From contig CAYQKY010000008.1 in NCBI GenBank assembly GCA_964418125.1, positions 41,043-105,042 on the forward strand: 64,000 nucleotides of DNA, in the 5' to 3' direction. A program made the position numbers and the translations under genes. The stretch is from JACJXW01 sp964418125 (GTDB lineage Bacteria > Bacteroidota > Bacteroidia > Chitinophagales > Saprospiraceae). The notes under the pieces were generated by a model, which did no database searches, had not been told where the DNA came from, and saw only the letters and a program-made list of their open reading frames with translations. Shown here piece by piece: positions 7,979-17,994 of this stretch. Every line of letters starts with the position of its first letter. Positions within the stretch are counted from its first letter, which is position 1.

Positions 7979-9610
7979 ATGTCAGACGCGTATTTCAAAG
8001 TCCCACAGGCCATCAATGAAAAAGTGCTCAGTTACGCTCCCGGCAGCCCGGAACGGGCAGAGCTGAAAGCGGCGCTGAAAGCCGCCAAATCCAAAGAAGA
8101 AGAGGTTTTCATGACCATCGGCGGCAAGAAGGTCAAAACGGGAAAGAAGCTACCCATTCATCCGCCTCACGAATTGAAGCACACCCTGGGCCACTTCTAT
8201 AAAGGCGGAGCCGAAGAAGTCAAAATGGCCGTCGACGCCGCCCTGAAGGCCAAGCCGGCCTGGGAAAAGATGCCCTGGCAGGAACGGGCGGCGATCTTCC
8301 TCAAAGCTGCCGACCTGCTGGCCGGCCCCTACCGCCAGAAATTGAACGCCGCCGCCATGCTTGCCCAATCCAAGACCGTCTTCCAGTCTGAGATCGACGC
8401 CGTGGCGGAACTGTGCGACTTCTGGCGGTTCAACGTACAGTACATGACTGAGATCTATAAAGAGCAACCGCTCAACATCTCCGGCAGCGGCATCTGGAAC
8501 CGAATGGAATACCGCCCGCTGGAGGGCTTCGTTTTTGCCCTTACCCCGTTCAACTTCACCTCTATCGCCGGCAACCTGCCCGCCGCTCCCGCGCTGATGG
8601 GCAATGTGGTGGTCTGGAAACCGGCTGAATCCCAACTCTACGCCTCCAATCTCATTATGGAGATCCTGGAAGAAGCCGGGCTTCCCGCCGGCGTCATCAA
8701 CCTGGTATTTGTCAGCGGACCGGTAGCGGGCGAGGTCATCTTTTCCCACCCGGAATATGCCGGCATCCACTTCACCGGCAGTACAGAAGTGTTCCAGAAC
8801 CTGTGGCGCATCATGGGCGAAAACCTCGGCAATTACCGTTCCTACCCACGGGTGGTGGGCGAGACCGGCGGCAAGGACTTTATCATTGCCCATTCGTCCG
8901 CCGTCGTGCCCCAGTTGGTGACGGCCCTGACCCGCGGCGCTTTTGAATACCAGGGGCAGAAATGCTCCGCCGTCTCCCGCGCTTACCTGCCCAAAGGGCT
9001 ATGGCCGGAAATAAAATCCGGGCTGGAAAAAGATTTAAAGTCGATAAAAATGGGTAATCCGGAAGACTTTTCTAACTTTATGTGCGCTGTGATCGATGAA
9101 AAGGCTTTTGATAAGATCACCAGCTACATCGATGAGGCAAAGAAAAGCGAACAGGCCGAGGTTCTCTTCGGAGGAGGATACGACAAGTCGGAAGGGTATT
9201 TCATCCAGCCTACTGTCATCCTGGCCAAAGACCCGAAGTTCCGCACCATGTGCGAAGAGATCTTCGGGCCGGTGCTGACCCTTTACATTTACGACGATGA
9301 AAAGTACGAGGAAACGCTGGAACTGCTGGACAATACTTCCCCGTACGGCCTTACCGGCGCGGTCTTCTCCAAAGACCGCCAGGCCGCCCTGCTGGCGACA
9401 GAAAAGCTGCGCCACGCCGCCGGTAACTTTTATATCAACGACAAGCCCACCGGGGCGGTAGTCGGGCAGCAACCGTTTGGAGGGGCACGGGGGTCCGGGA
9501 CCAACGACAAGGCCGGTTCCATCCTCAATTTGTACCGCTGGGTTTCCGCCCGCGCGATCAAGGAAAATTTCGTTCCGCCTACGGATTACCGTTATCCGTT
9601 CATGGAATAG
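7979..9610 (+). CDS. pruA: L-glutamate gamma-semialdehyde (1-pyrroline-5-carboxylate) dehydrogenase
   Basis: The enzyme oxidises glutamate semialdehyde to glutamate with NAD+, the second step of proline breakdown. The 543-residue protein is a full-length aldehyde dehydrogenase. The general-base Glu is in GETGGKDF (about residue 295) and the catalytic Cys in YQGQKCSAVSR (about residue 328). AGNFYINDKPTGAVVGQQPF and GARGSGTNDKAG near the C-terminus are typical of the P5C branch. The partner proline dehydrogenase is encoded separately at 49222-50397, so this organism has the split rather than the fused PutA arrangement. A 162-bp inverted-repeat element begins on its stop codon. Confidence 0.96.
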   Translation: MSDAYFKVPQAINEKVLSYAPGSPERAELKAALKAAKSKEEEVFMTIGGKKVKTGKKLPIHPPHELKHTLGHFYKGGAEEVKMAVDAALKAKPAWEKMPWQERAAIFLKAADLLAGPYRQKLNAAAMLAQSKTVFQSEIDAVAELCDFWRFNVQYMTEIYKEQPLNISGSGIWNRMEYRPLEGFVFALTPFNFTSIAGNLPAAPALMGNVVVWKPAESQLYASNLIMEILEEAGLPAGVINLVFVSGPVAGEVIFSHPEYAGIHFTGSTEVFQNLWRIMGENLGNYRSYPRVVGETGGKDFIIAHSSAVVPQLVTALTRGAFEYQGQKCSAVSRAYLPKGLWPEIKSGLEKDLKSIKMGNPEDFSNFMCAVIDEKAFDKITSYIDEAKKSEQAEVLFGGGYDKSEGYFIQPTVILAKDPKFRTMCEEIFGPVLTLYIYDDEKYEETLELLDNTSPYGLTGAVFSKDRQAALLATEKLRHAAGNFYINDKPTGAVVGQQPFGGARGSGTNDKAGSILNLYRWVSARAIKENFVPPTDYRYPFME

Positions 9611-9771
9611 AGTATGTTTTGAGGTAGTCATTTTGGCTGCAAATGCCAGGTTTTGGAACTACACTTCGCCATTTTTTCGTTCCATAGCGCTGCTATGAAT
9701 CTCAAAAATGCCTTTGTGTGAACCCCAAACCTGACATTTTCGCTTCAAAAGCACCACCTCAAAACATACTC
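9610..9771. repeat. 162-bp imperfect palindrome after pruA
   Basis: The ends are a perfect 16-bp inverted repeat: GAGTATGTTTTGAGGT at 9610-9625 and its complement at 9756-9771. Inside, the two halves continue to match with gaps, sharing CAGGTTT and CATTTTT blocks. The centre holds CATAGCGCTGCTATG. It starts on the last base of the pruA stop codon and lies between convergent genes. It could be a MITE-like element or a long bidirectional terminator. No transposase is present. Confidence 0.8.
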
Positions 9772-9877
9772 TGAAAAATAGTCCCCACACACTACAGGGA
9801 CAAGCTTGCTAATAACAAGTCGAGCATGGGGTAGCTTCCGAATTAAGGAGGTTGCCCCTATCTTTTTTATGCCCGGC

Positions 9878-11212
9878 TCACTTCATCTCCACCAGCGCCG
9901 TCCACACACTCAGCCTTCCTTCCTCCAGGCGCGTCCAGATCGGGCGGACGTGGCCATCGTGGGCGCTGATGTCATTGTAATCGCCGAAGAAGACGCCGGC
10001 GCTCGGAGTAAAAGGCTCCTCGCTGATGCGCCGGTTGGTAAAGCTTTGCCCACCGTCGGTAGACCAGGCCAGGTAGACGTCAGTGCGTTCATCCTTGTAA
10101 GCGCGGCGGTCGTAAAAAACGAAGTACAGGAAGCCGGTGGCTTGGTCGATGTCCATCCAGGTGAAGAACTGGTGCTTGCCCGGGGCGTCATCATTGACGC
10201 GGACGGGTGGGCTCCAGCTCACTCCTCCGTCTTTGGATGAGGATAGCCAGATGTCGGTATCCTCTGTGCCATTGCGCTGGTCGCTCCAGTTGACGTAGAT
10301 CGTTCCCCGGTTGGGGCCGTCGCTGAGGTCGGCGGCGGTAATGGGCATGCCGTTACAACGAAAGATGCCGGGAATGTCGAATGCCCAGCCCCCGGGTTGA
10401 GTGGCGATAACGATATCTTCCTCCAGCCAGGTTTCGCCTCCGTCCAGAGAGCGGTCGAAGTAGATTACTTCATCGTAGGACCAGGCGACGTACACTTCTC
10501 CATTGGGCCCCACCGCGGGCACGGCCCCTTCGGTAGTCTGGTCGCCGTCCAGGCAATTGCCTTCGAACTGATTGATGGCAATGGCCTCGCTCCAGTTCAG
10601 GCCGCCGTCGGTGGATTTCGAGAACAGGATACGGCTGTGGTCCTCCGGATCGCGGCTGTCGTATTCGTCGAACTCCGTCCAGGTGATGTAGAGGTGGTTG
10701 TTGCGCGGGTCGGTGGCCAGCCAGTGCTTGTCCTGGTCATGGGGCGGGCGCAGGCCGGTAAAGGCGCCTTCGTTCCAGGTTTTTCCGCCATCCTCCGAAC
10801 GCTGGATGACGATGCGGTCCAGCCAGTTCTCGCTGAAGCTGCTGCCGCCCGGGTTGGAGAGGTGGGCATAGAAGAAGTTCCCGGCAAAATCGGCCTGTAT
10901 GACCGGGTCGCCGTATACACCGAAAGGGGAACGAAGTTTGTTCTTCTGCCAGGTTTTGCCCCCATCCTCCGAGTAGTAAACCCGGTCGAGGATGGCGCCG
11001 GCCACTACCCTGTCGGGCGCTTGTGGGTCAATGGCAATACTGGGTTCGCAGGGACCGACAAAGCCGCCCTGGTCGATCATGATATTGGGCACTTCGGCGG
11101 GGAGCTGGGCTTCGGTTGGAGCCGCCTTGCGCTGGCAAGCCGAGAGCGATCCCAGAAGTAGCAGAAGCAGAAGCAAGGCATTAAAAGGCCGGGCCGGAAA
11201 TAGGGTCATCAT
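9878..11212 (-). CDS. Asp-box (BNR/sialidase-like) lipoprotein
   Basis: A 444-residue protein with a lipoprotein signal peptide (hydrophobic core, then LGSLSAC, Cys near residue 26). It has six Asp-box motifs of the form S-x-DGG-x-(T/S)W, for example SEDGGKTWQ, STDGGLNWSE and SKDGGVSWSPP, spaced regularly along the chain as in six-bladed beta-propellers. Asp-box propellers include sialidases but also many non-enzymatic proteins. I do not see the catalytic arginine triad context of a true sialidase, so substrate and activity are open. The protein is probably surface or periplasmic. Confidence 0.8.
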   Translation of the reverse strand: MMTLFPARPFNALLLLLLLLGSLSACQRKAAPTEAQLPAEVPNIMIDQGGFVGPCEPSIAIDPQAPDRVVAGAILDRVYYSEDGGKTWQKNKLRSPFGVYGDPVIQADFAGNFFYAHLSNPGGSSFSENWLDRIVIQRSEDGGKTWNEGAFTGLRPPHDQDKHWLATDPRNNHLYITWTEFDEYDSRDPEDHSRILFSKSTDGGLNWSEAIAINQFEGNCLDGDQTTEGAVPAVGPNGEVYVAWSYDEVIYFDRSLDGGETWLEEDIVIATQPGGWAFDIPGIFRCNGMPITAADLSDGPNRGTIYVNWSDQRNGTEDTDIWLSSSKDGGVSWSPPVRVNDDAPGKHQFFTWMDIDQATGFLYFVFYDRRAYKDERTDVYLAWSTDGGQSFTNRRISEEPFTPSAGVFFGDYNDISAHDGHVRPIWTRLEEGRLSVWTALVEMK

Positions 11213-11317
11213 ACATTAATGATTGTGTTGGATAAAGATGAGCCCTACCAAGGTAACTTTTTTTTCAAAAATGGTAATTGTCCCCAAATTCTCTATTTTT
11301 AAGCCAAAATCGCCACC

Positions 11318-13333
11318 ATGAAAATACCCATTCTTTTCATCTTAATCTCACTAACGATCATGGCATCAGCCTGCAAAACCGCTACCGAAGAAACCACCTA
11401 CGCGTCCTATGATGATTATCCCGTCTATGAAGGTACAGATCTAGGCGTCCGCTATTCGCCTGAAAACACCACCTTTCGCCTATGGGCGCCTACAGCCGAG
11501 GAAGTGGCCCTGCGCTTCTACGGCCAGCCGCTGGGCGGAGAGGCTACCCGTCAAACGGCCATGAAAAAAGCCGAGCAAGGCGCCTGGCTGGCCTCTTTCC
11601 AGGAGGACTTAAAAGGAGCATATTATACCTTCCAGGTGAAGGTGGACGGCCAGTGGCTGGACGAAACCCCGGGCCCCAATGCCACCGCCGCCGGCACCAA
11701 CGGCAAGCGCGGGCAGGTAGTCGATATGTCAGAAACAAATCCTGAGGGCTGGGAAAACAGCCGCCGCCCTCCACTGGCCAGCCCTACAGATATCATCATC
11801 TACGAATTGCACGTACGCGACCTCTCCACCCATCCCAGTTCCGGTATCCAGAACAAAGGCAAATTCCTGGGCCTGACGGAAACGGGAACGAAAAGCCCGC
11901 AGGGGCTCGCCACCGGCCTGGACCATATCAAATCGCTCGGCGTCACCCACATCCACCTCCTGCCTTCCTTCGACTTCCTTTCGGTAGATGAGGCCAAGCT
12001 GGAAGACAACAAATTCAATTGGGGCTACGACCCCCACCTGTACAATGTGCCCGAGGGCAGCTATTCTACCGACCCTGCCGACGGCGCCGTCCGCATCCGC
12101 GAGTTCAAGCAGATGGTCAAAACCCTGCACGACAACGGCCTGCGGGTGATCATGGACGTGGTCTACAACCACACCGGCGCTACCGAAAATTCAGTGTTCA
12201 ATCAGACAGTACCCGGTTATTACTACCGCCACAACGAAGACGGCAGCTTCTCCAATGCCTCCGCTTGCGGCAATGAAACGGCTTCGGAACGGGCCATGGT
12301 GCGCAAATTCATCATCGAATCCGTCAAATACTGGGCTACCGAGTACCAGGTTGACGGCTTCCGCTTCGACCTGATGGGCATTCACGACATTGAAACCATG
12401 AATATGGTGAGCGAGGCCCTGCACGAGATCGACCCCACCATCTTCATTTACGGAGAAGGCTGGACGGCCGGCGACAGCCCCCTGCCCTTCGAAAAGAGAG
12501 CGCTCAAGCGGCACACTTCCCAGCTCAACGGTGTAGCCGCCTTCAGCGACGACATTCGCGACGCCATCAAAGGCCACGTATTCACCCACGACGACCCGGG
12601 GTTTGTCAGCGGCAAACCGGGCCAGGAAGGGCGCATCCGCTTCGGCGTCACCGCCGCTACCCGGCACCCGCAGCTCAACTACGATTCCATTCAGATCTAC
12701 GATGCGGACGGGCCGTGGTCGCCCGGTCCGGCTCAAACGATCACTTATTTCTCCTGCCACGACAACCATACGCTCTGGGACCGCCTCACCCTCTCTCGCC
12801 CCGATGCTTCGCGGGAGGAAAAGATCAAAATGCAGAAACTGGCCGGCGCCATCCTGCTGGCCTCCCAGGGCGTCTCCTTCCTGCACGCCGGCGTGGAAAT
12901 GGCGCGCACCAAAGAAGGGGTGGAAAACTCCTTCGAGTCGCCGGACAGCATCAATCAGATCGACTGGGAGCGCAAAGCTAAATTCAAGGAGGTGTTTGAC
13001 TATTACCAGGGGCTGATCGCCCTGCGCAAGGCACACCCGGCTTTCCGGATGCCCACAACGGAAATGGTGCAGCAGCACCTGCAGTTCCTGGAGCCTTCCG
13101 AACCCAACGTGGTGGCCTTCACCCTCTCCGGCAATGCCAATGGCGACAGCTGGAAAGACATCCTGGTGATCTACAACGCCAACCCGGAATACAAGAGCAT
13201 CGCCATTCCCGCCGGCGCCTGGACGATCGCTGTTGACGGCGATCACGTCACCGAAGAGGGATTGGGCACGGTGAGCGCCGATGAGCTGGCGGTGCCGGGT
13301 ATTACCGCTATGGTTCTGTTTAAAAATCAATAA
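11318..13333 (+). CDS. pulA: Type I pullulanase-like GH13 lipoprotein
   Basis: The 671-residue protein begins with a lipoprotein signal (MASAC, Cys near residue 19). Residues of about 45-140 are a CBM48-type domain (TTFRLWAPTAEEVALRFY). The GH13 catalytic barrel follows with NWGYDP (the type I pullulanase signature), DVVYNHT, DGFRFDLMG (nucleophile Asp near residue 350), GEGW (acid/base Glu near 379) and SCHDNH (near 482). The enzyme hydrolyses alpha-1,6 branches of pullulan, starch or glycogen. The adjacent MFS sugar transporter points to a maltodextrin-uptake role. The symbol reflects the family; glycogen-debranching specificity is also possible. Confidence 0.9.
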   Translation: MKIPILFILISLTIMASACKTATEETTYASYDDYPVYEGTDLGVRYSPENTTFRLWAPTAEEVALRFYGQPLGGEATRQTAMKKAEQGAWLASFQEDLKGAYYTFQVKVDGQWLDETPGPNATAAGTNGKRGQVVDMSETNPEGWENSRRPPLASPTDIIIYELHVRDLSTHPSSGIQNKGKFLGLTETGTKSPQGLATGLDHIKSLGVTHIHLLPSFDFLSVDEAKLEDNKFNWGYDPHLYNVPEGSYSTDPADGAVRIREFKQMVKTLHDNGLRVIMDVVYNHTGATENSVFNQTVPGYYYRHNEDGSFSNASACGNETASERAMVRKFIIESVKYWATEYQVDGFRFDLMGIHDIETMNMVSEALHEIDPTIFIYGEGWTAGDSPLPFEKRALKRHTSQLNGVAAFSDDIRDAIKGHVFTHDDPGFVSGKPGQEGRIRFGVTAATRHPQLNYDSIQIYDADGPWSPGPAQTITYFSCHDNHTLWDRLTLSRPDASREEKIKMQKLAGAILLASQGVSFLHAGVEMARTKEGVENSFESPDSINQIDWERKAKFKEVFDYYQGLIALRKAHPAFRMPTTEMVQQHLQFLEPSEPNVVAFTLSGNANGDSWKDILVIYNANPEYKSIAIPAGAWTIAVDGDHVTEEGLGTVSADELAVPGITAMVLFKNQ

Positions 13334-13344
13334 ACCATCTGGTA

Positions 13345-13452
13345 GATGGTACACTGATTATTTAGGATCTGTTAGGGTTTATTAGGATTCCAGCGCCTAT
13401 CAGGAAGGATCTTAAAGCATCTTAACAAACCATAACAAATCAGTGTACCATC
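13345..13452. repeat. 108-bp inverted-repeat element between pulA and the transporter
   Basis: Perfect 15-bp ends, GATGGTACACTGATT at 13345-13359 and its complement at 13438-13452. The interior halves keep partial complementarity around GTTAGGGTTTATTAGGAT. The right end lies 21 bases before the transporter ATG. It could form a long stem in the pulA-transporter transcript. Confidence 0.75.
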
Positions 13453-13473
13453 CATCCAATAATCAGGAATAAC

Positions 13474-14949
13474 ATGCTGGATATCCAAAAACGACTGGCC
13501 AACACCTTCTACGTCATCCTCAGCCTGCCGGCAACAGCCATGGGCTTTGCACTCTCCGTACAGATCTCGGCCCTGAGCTGGATCCTGAGCACGCAGTACC
13601 ACCTGGAGATCGAGGACATCGGCCTGGTATGGGCCGCCGGCCCTATTGCCGGCATCCTGGGGCAGGTCATTATCGGCGCTATTAGTGATAATGTATGGTT
13701 CTTCAACGGGCGCCGCCGGCCTTTCATCCTGATCGGCGGAGTGCTCGCCGCCCTGATGCTGCTGGCCCTGCCCAATATCGACGTGATCAACAAAACGCTG
13801 GGCCTGGAGGCCATCCTGGGCATGGCCATTGCCGTGGCCCTGACGCTCGACCTGGCCATCAACGTCAGCTTCAACCCCACCCGTTCCATCATTGCCGATG
13901 TGACGCCGGAGGGCAAGGAGCGGACCAAAGGCTATACCTGGATGCAAACCATTTCGGGCACCTTCGGAGTACTGGCCTACGCTGTAGGGGCCGTGTGGGA
14001 CAACTACGTACTGATCTATTCCGGCGCCATTCTGATCCTGTTGCTTTCGGTCATTCCTCCCTTCTTCATTGAGGAACCCCGCGAGCTGAATTCAACCTCT
14101 TACGATGACGATGATGATGACATAAAAAAGCCAGGATTCTCCCTGATGGAAACCTTCATGGCCATCCGCCCACTCTGGGGTTTTCTGCTTTACGCCATTT
14201 ACGGCATCACCCTTCGCCTGAGCGGCATCAGCCCGGAAACGCATTACTTCGAGATTTTCTGCCTGGCGCTCACCCTGTTCCTGATGGTTCAGGCCCTGGT
14301 TAAAAGTGAGACGGGGAAGAAGCGCTCGGAAGCCGGGAGGATCGGCTTTCAGAAGGTGCTCGCCGCCCACTCCTTCACCTGGATCGGCGTGCAGACCATG
14401 TTCATCTATATGTTCGCCTACGTCAACTACCGCCTGCCCGAGCTGGAAGACGTCAGTATGGGGCGCGTCGTTTCCATCAGTTTTCTCATCCTCAACGCCG
14501 TGGGCGCCATCCTGCCGGCTACCGTGCTGGAGCCGCTGGCTTTCCGCCTGGGGCGGGTTAAGGTGCACATGGGCTGCATCGCCATCATGGCCATCGGTTA
14601 TGCCGGTATCCTCTTCCTGGGCCACAGCGCCCTGATGATCTATGTCATGATGGCGGTGCTGGGCGTGGGCTGGGCGGCCACGGTTAGCCTGCCCTTCGCC
14701 ATTATGTCCCAGAAGGTGGACCAGGCAAAGATGGGCCTGTACATGGGCCTGTTCAACCTGTCGGTCGTGCTGCCGCAGCTGGTGGCCAGCCTGGGCGTCG
14801 GCCAGATCATCGGCCGGATGGAAGACAAGAGCATCACGTTTGTGATCTGTGCGCTGACCCTGGCGGTTTCCGCGGTGAGCTGGCTGCTGGTCAAGGAGGA
14901 GCAGCCGGGCGTGGAGGTTGGAAGAGCGCCGGGGGGCGGAGGGCATTAG
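13474..14949 (+). CDS. MFS sugar transporter of the sucrose/maltose (SLC45/GPH-like) type
   Basis: A 491-residue integral membrane protein with about 12 hydrophobic segments. The loop between segments 2 and 3 contains GRRRPFILIGG (about residues 78-88), the signature of sucrose/maltose proton symporters. A short acidic loop (DDDDDD, about residue 210) divides the two halves. It follows the pullulanase-like gene on the same strand, with only the inverted-repeat element between, which supports uptake of glucosides released by that enzyme. Substrate is inferred from family and context. Confidence 0.85.
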   Translation: MLDIQKRLANTFYVILSLPATAMGFALSVQISALSWILSTQYHLEIEDIGLVWAAGPIAGILGQVIIGAISDNVWFFNGRRRPFILIGGVLAALMLLALPNIDVINKTLGLEAILGMAIAVALTLDLAINVSFNPTRSIIADVTPEGKERTKGYTWMQTISGTFGVLAYAVGAVWDNYVLIYSGAILILLLSVIPPFFIEEPRELNSTSYDDDDDDIKKPGFSLMETFMAIRPLWGFLLYAIYGITLRLSGISPETHYFEIFCLALTLFLMVQALVKSETGKKRSEAGRIGFQKVLAAHSFTWIGVQTMFIYMFAYVNYRLPELEDVSMGRVVSISFLILNAVGAILPATVLEPLAFRLGRVKVHMGCIAIMAIGYAGILFLGHSALMIYVMMAVLGVGWAATVSLPFAIMSQKVDQAKMGLYMGLFNLSVVLPQLVASLGVGQIIGRMEDKSITFVICALTLAVSAVSWLLVKEEQPGVEVGRAPGGGGH

Positions 14950-15339
14950 GATGGGGAGCTCTGCTCGTGCCCAGTATTGGTTGTTAGTTAATTTCTCTGG
15001 GGGAACCGGTTAAGGGGTTATTTGCGGCCGGGCGCTATCAAGAGTGGAGTTCCTAGACTTATTACATCAATATAAAGTCAGTATTTTCAATGATTTAGGC
15101 CCTGAATCACTGAAACAGGATATTGAAAATGCCTGAGTGGGTAGTATTAGAGGAAGCTGGGGAATTGTGAATGAATATTTAGGTTGCCGGCTAACCCTTT
15201 CGGCAATGTCGGCGCGGGCGGGCGCCATTGTGTTTTCAGTCAATTTTTTCAGCTCCCTAAGTGCAAATCTTTCTGAGGCAAGCAACAATACTTTACTCAT
15301 CCCGTAAAACTTTTTATCCGATACACTTATCCAAAACAA
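14950..15339. other. Gene-poor stretch before the helicase remnant
   Basis: About 390 bases with lower GC than the flanks. A short plus-strand reading, from about 15043 to a stop near 15138, looks protein-like (FLDLLHQYK, IFNDLGPESLK) but has no start or continuation, so it may be a fragment of a lost gene. A minus-strand frame at 15067-15339 has no recognisable motif. I assign no gene here. Confidence 0.4.
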
Positions 15340-17363
15340 GTAGGCAGGTTAGTCGAAAGCACTAGCGATCTGGATGCGCCGGAAAAGGAAAAAGTCCAAC
15401 AGGAGTTTGCTGAGGGGAAGTACCTGTTTGTCTGGATTTCTCCGGAGCGGTTCCAGATCAAGAGTTTTCGGGATTACATTTCTAAGGTCAACGCCCAATC
15501 TTCCATTGCCTACGCCGTCATCGACGAGGTGCACTGTTTATCGGAATGGGGGCATGATTTCAGAACTTCCTACCTGAACCTGGCCAAAACCATTGAACGG
15601 TATTGCCCTGCCGCCAAATTTGTAGGGCTGACGGCTACGGCTTCCGTGAATGTCCTGAAAGACATAAAAGTGGAATTCGCCAGAAACAACCGGGTGATGC
15701 AGGAGGAAAACATCAAGTCTTTGCTGGACTATAGCCGCAAGGAATTGGTATTTGAGGTGATCAAGGACCAGAACAACAAATTGCGGCACCTGGAAGCGAT
15801 CATTCAACGTGAGGAGATCCTGGAACAATCAAAGAAAGCTGCTTTGGTATTCACGCCTCATGTCAATGGCCATTACGGATGTTATGGCCTGGCGAACAAG
15901 CTGAATATCAAAGGCAACGGAAAGGTGAAGTGGTACTCGGGTGAAGTACCCAAAATTTCGGAGTTAGATCAGAGTGGAAGAGAAACCGGGAATAAGATCC
16001 CGGTGATGGAGGAAAAAAAGTTCAACCAATATAAGCAGGATATTCAGCACGCTTTCAAACAGGATAAATACCCCCTGCTCGTCGCCACCAAAGCCTTTGG
16101 AATGGGGATTGATAAGCAGAATATCCACTATACTTTCCATTATGGCCTGCCGAGTTCGGTGGAGGCGCTTTATCAGGAAGCCGGGCGGGCAGGGCGCTGG
16201 GGTAGCAGACAACCTGAAATGAAAGCTTATTGCTATGTCCTTTATTCCCCGGAAACAGCCGACTCTGCCATCGTGGATCGGCTGTTCGAACAAGATACCA
16301 CCTTTGCCGAAATCAAAGACATCAGTGAAGAAGTTGGGTGGGAAGGCAAAGATATTTTCCGGCAAATATTCCTCTTCCTGCAGGGGCAGAAAGATATTGC
16401 TGAAGAGGCTAAAGTCATTCAGCTGATCATAGACAATTACTTTAAACCCTCCTCCCGGCAAAGGATCTACTTTGACACTGTCACAGATGAATTGCGGAAT
16501 TTGGGTATTGATGGATCAAGAGATCAATTGATTCAAACTGCTCAAAAGGGAATTTACCGGCTGAGCCTGTTAGGCGCAGTTCGTGATTGGACGACTGATT
16601 TTGTAACGCACTATGAAGTAGAATTCCTTTCGGTTGAAGAGGAACATATGGTTAATTCCCTGTTCAACTACATTTCAAAGTACCAGCCGGATATCGATCT
16701 TCAAGCAGAACTCGATAAGCTGAACCGTAGAACGCTTCGGGAAAAATGTATTTGGTATCTGCTACAATGGACTTTTGAAAACATTGCCTACAGCAGAAAG
16801 CAAACCTTGAAAACACTATCGGATTGGTGTGATAAGTTCGAGGATATTGGTAATGAAGCGTTCAAAAAAAGAATTGACAATTATTTCCGGTTCACGGATA
16901 CTACTTTCATCTTCCAGCACATTGCCGAAAACCCTAAAGCCTTCGAAATGTGGTTTGAGGTATTTAACCGGGTTGAGGGGGGACTTGGGGAAGAAGAAAC
17001 AAAGATTTTTATTCCTTCCATTCTTGATGAAGGGTCACGCCAGGCGGAGTTCGAGCGCCTGCGCGATAGCCTCAGCCGGTTCCTGGAAAGCTACCGCAAC
17101 AGTGTCGGACTGAACTTTGTCAGCGGCTTTACTTTGACCTGGAGAAAACCCTCAGGATCAAGCTGGACGAGCATAAATCGGAGATTAAAAGGCTGATTGA
17201 GGAGGAACGGCTGAAGATAAAGGAGATGGTTGAGGTTGAATCGCAAAAGCAAAGTTCAATTCTTTTGAATAGCCAGAAAAAGACCAGGATTGTGGTTTGG
17301 GTTTTGGGCATTATTATTTTGATCGTTCAGATTATTATGGTTCTCAAGCTATTCTTTTTTTGA
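15340..17363 (+). pseudogene. RecQ-like DEAH helicase remnant, truncated at the 5' end and frameshifted near the 3' end
   Basis: From about 15340 the frame reads as the middle of a RecQ-type helicase: FVWISPERFQ, then motif II DEVH in VIDEVHCLSEWGHDF, motif III-like LTATAS, KAFGMGIDKQ, and motif VI YQEAGRAGR. Everything upstream is missing, including the Walker A lysine loop, so it cannot bind ATP normally. The frame ends at 17196 in out-of-family residues. The +1 frame, entered near 17120-17145, continues with a charged coiled coil (EIKRLIEEERLKIKEM) and a membrane segment (VVWVLGIIILIVQIIMVL), ending at 17363. A first in-frame ATG occurs only at 15529. This is probably a decayed defence or repair gene. 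Confidence 0.75.
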
Positions 17364-17382
17364 CCCAAGACCCAAAAAGCGA

Positions 17383-17994
17383 TTACAAATACTCCTTGAT
17401 GTGTGCCCGAATAGCAGATTTCACTGTATTCCAATCCACCGGTATGATCGCTACCGGGTCGGGTTCCAGGTCGGCATCCGCAAAATAGGACAAGCTTTTG
17501 GTAACGAAGAACAAGGACTCTTTGCCAAACTTGGTTTCATAAAATGAAAATAGCTCAGGCAGGGTGAATTGTTGCAGGATGAAATAAAGGTCCCAGAAGT
17601 CTTTTTTGGAACCGCGCTTGGCAATGGCGGATAATTTCATGGCGGCGATGTCTCCAATGGATAGCATCCGAATGCCATCCTGTGACAAGACAGGCTGAAT
17701 AAGCGGAAAAACGTAACGAATAATGTCGACCTTTATACCGTCAATGAAGAGGCCAACGGTATTGTTCGCTTTGAAATTTAGCTTTGTGTCACCAAGATGG
17801 GAAATAGCATTGAAGAGCGAATCAGGATCAAATTCAGGCTCCCCAAAAAGGTCCAGGTCGATAGATTTCCGATGCCCTATTTGCAAAGCTAGAGCAGTGC
17901 CGCCAACAAGATGAAAATCTTGGAGAAGGGGTTCATTCATCAATGCCCTCAATAATTCCAGAGTTCCGGATTCGACTGCTGAAAGGTGTAGCAT
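17383..17994 (-). CDS. AbiEii/AbiGii-type nucleotidyltransferase toxin
   Basis: The 203-residue protein has the DUF1814/AbiEii nucleotidyltransferase signature FHLVGGTALALQIGHRKS followed by IDLDLFGE, where the DxD aspartates bind metal, and a later conserved KLSAIAKRGSKKDFWDLYF. Known relatives are type IV toxins that transfer nucleotides to tRNA or other targets and give phage resistance by abortive infection. I chose ATG 17992-17994 (MLHLSAVESG), which fits the family N-terminus. The upstream partner gene overlaps it by 46 bases. It is convergent with the helicase remnant. Confidence 0.85.
   Translation of the reverse strand: MLHLSAVESGTLELLRALMNEPLLQDFHLVGGTALALQIGHRKSIDLDLFGEPEFDPDSLFNAISHLGDTKLNFKANNTVGLFIDGIKVDIIRYVFPLIQPVLSQDGIRMLSIGDIAAMKLSAIAKRGSKKDFWDLYFILQQFTLPELFSFYETKFGKESLFFVTKSLSYFADADLEPDPVAIIPVDWNTVKSAIRAHIKEYL

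Noticed and set aside
9878..11212. Asp-box lipoprotein called as a sialidase
   Set aside because: Asp boxes occur in many propellers, and I could not see the catalytic arginine/tyrosine/glutamate set.
12191..13354. 387-codon minus-strand frame opposite the pullulanase-like gene
   Set aside because: It is antisense to a gene with all GH13 motifs and has no family features; the high GC of the sense strand suppresses stops.
15067..15339. 90-codon minus-strand frame
   Set aside because: No motif, and it overlaps a protein-like scrap on the other strand; better treated as debris.
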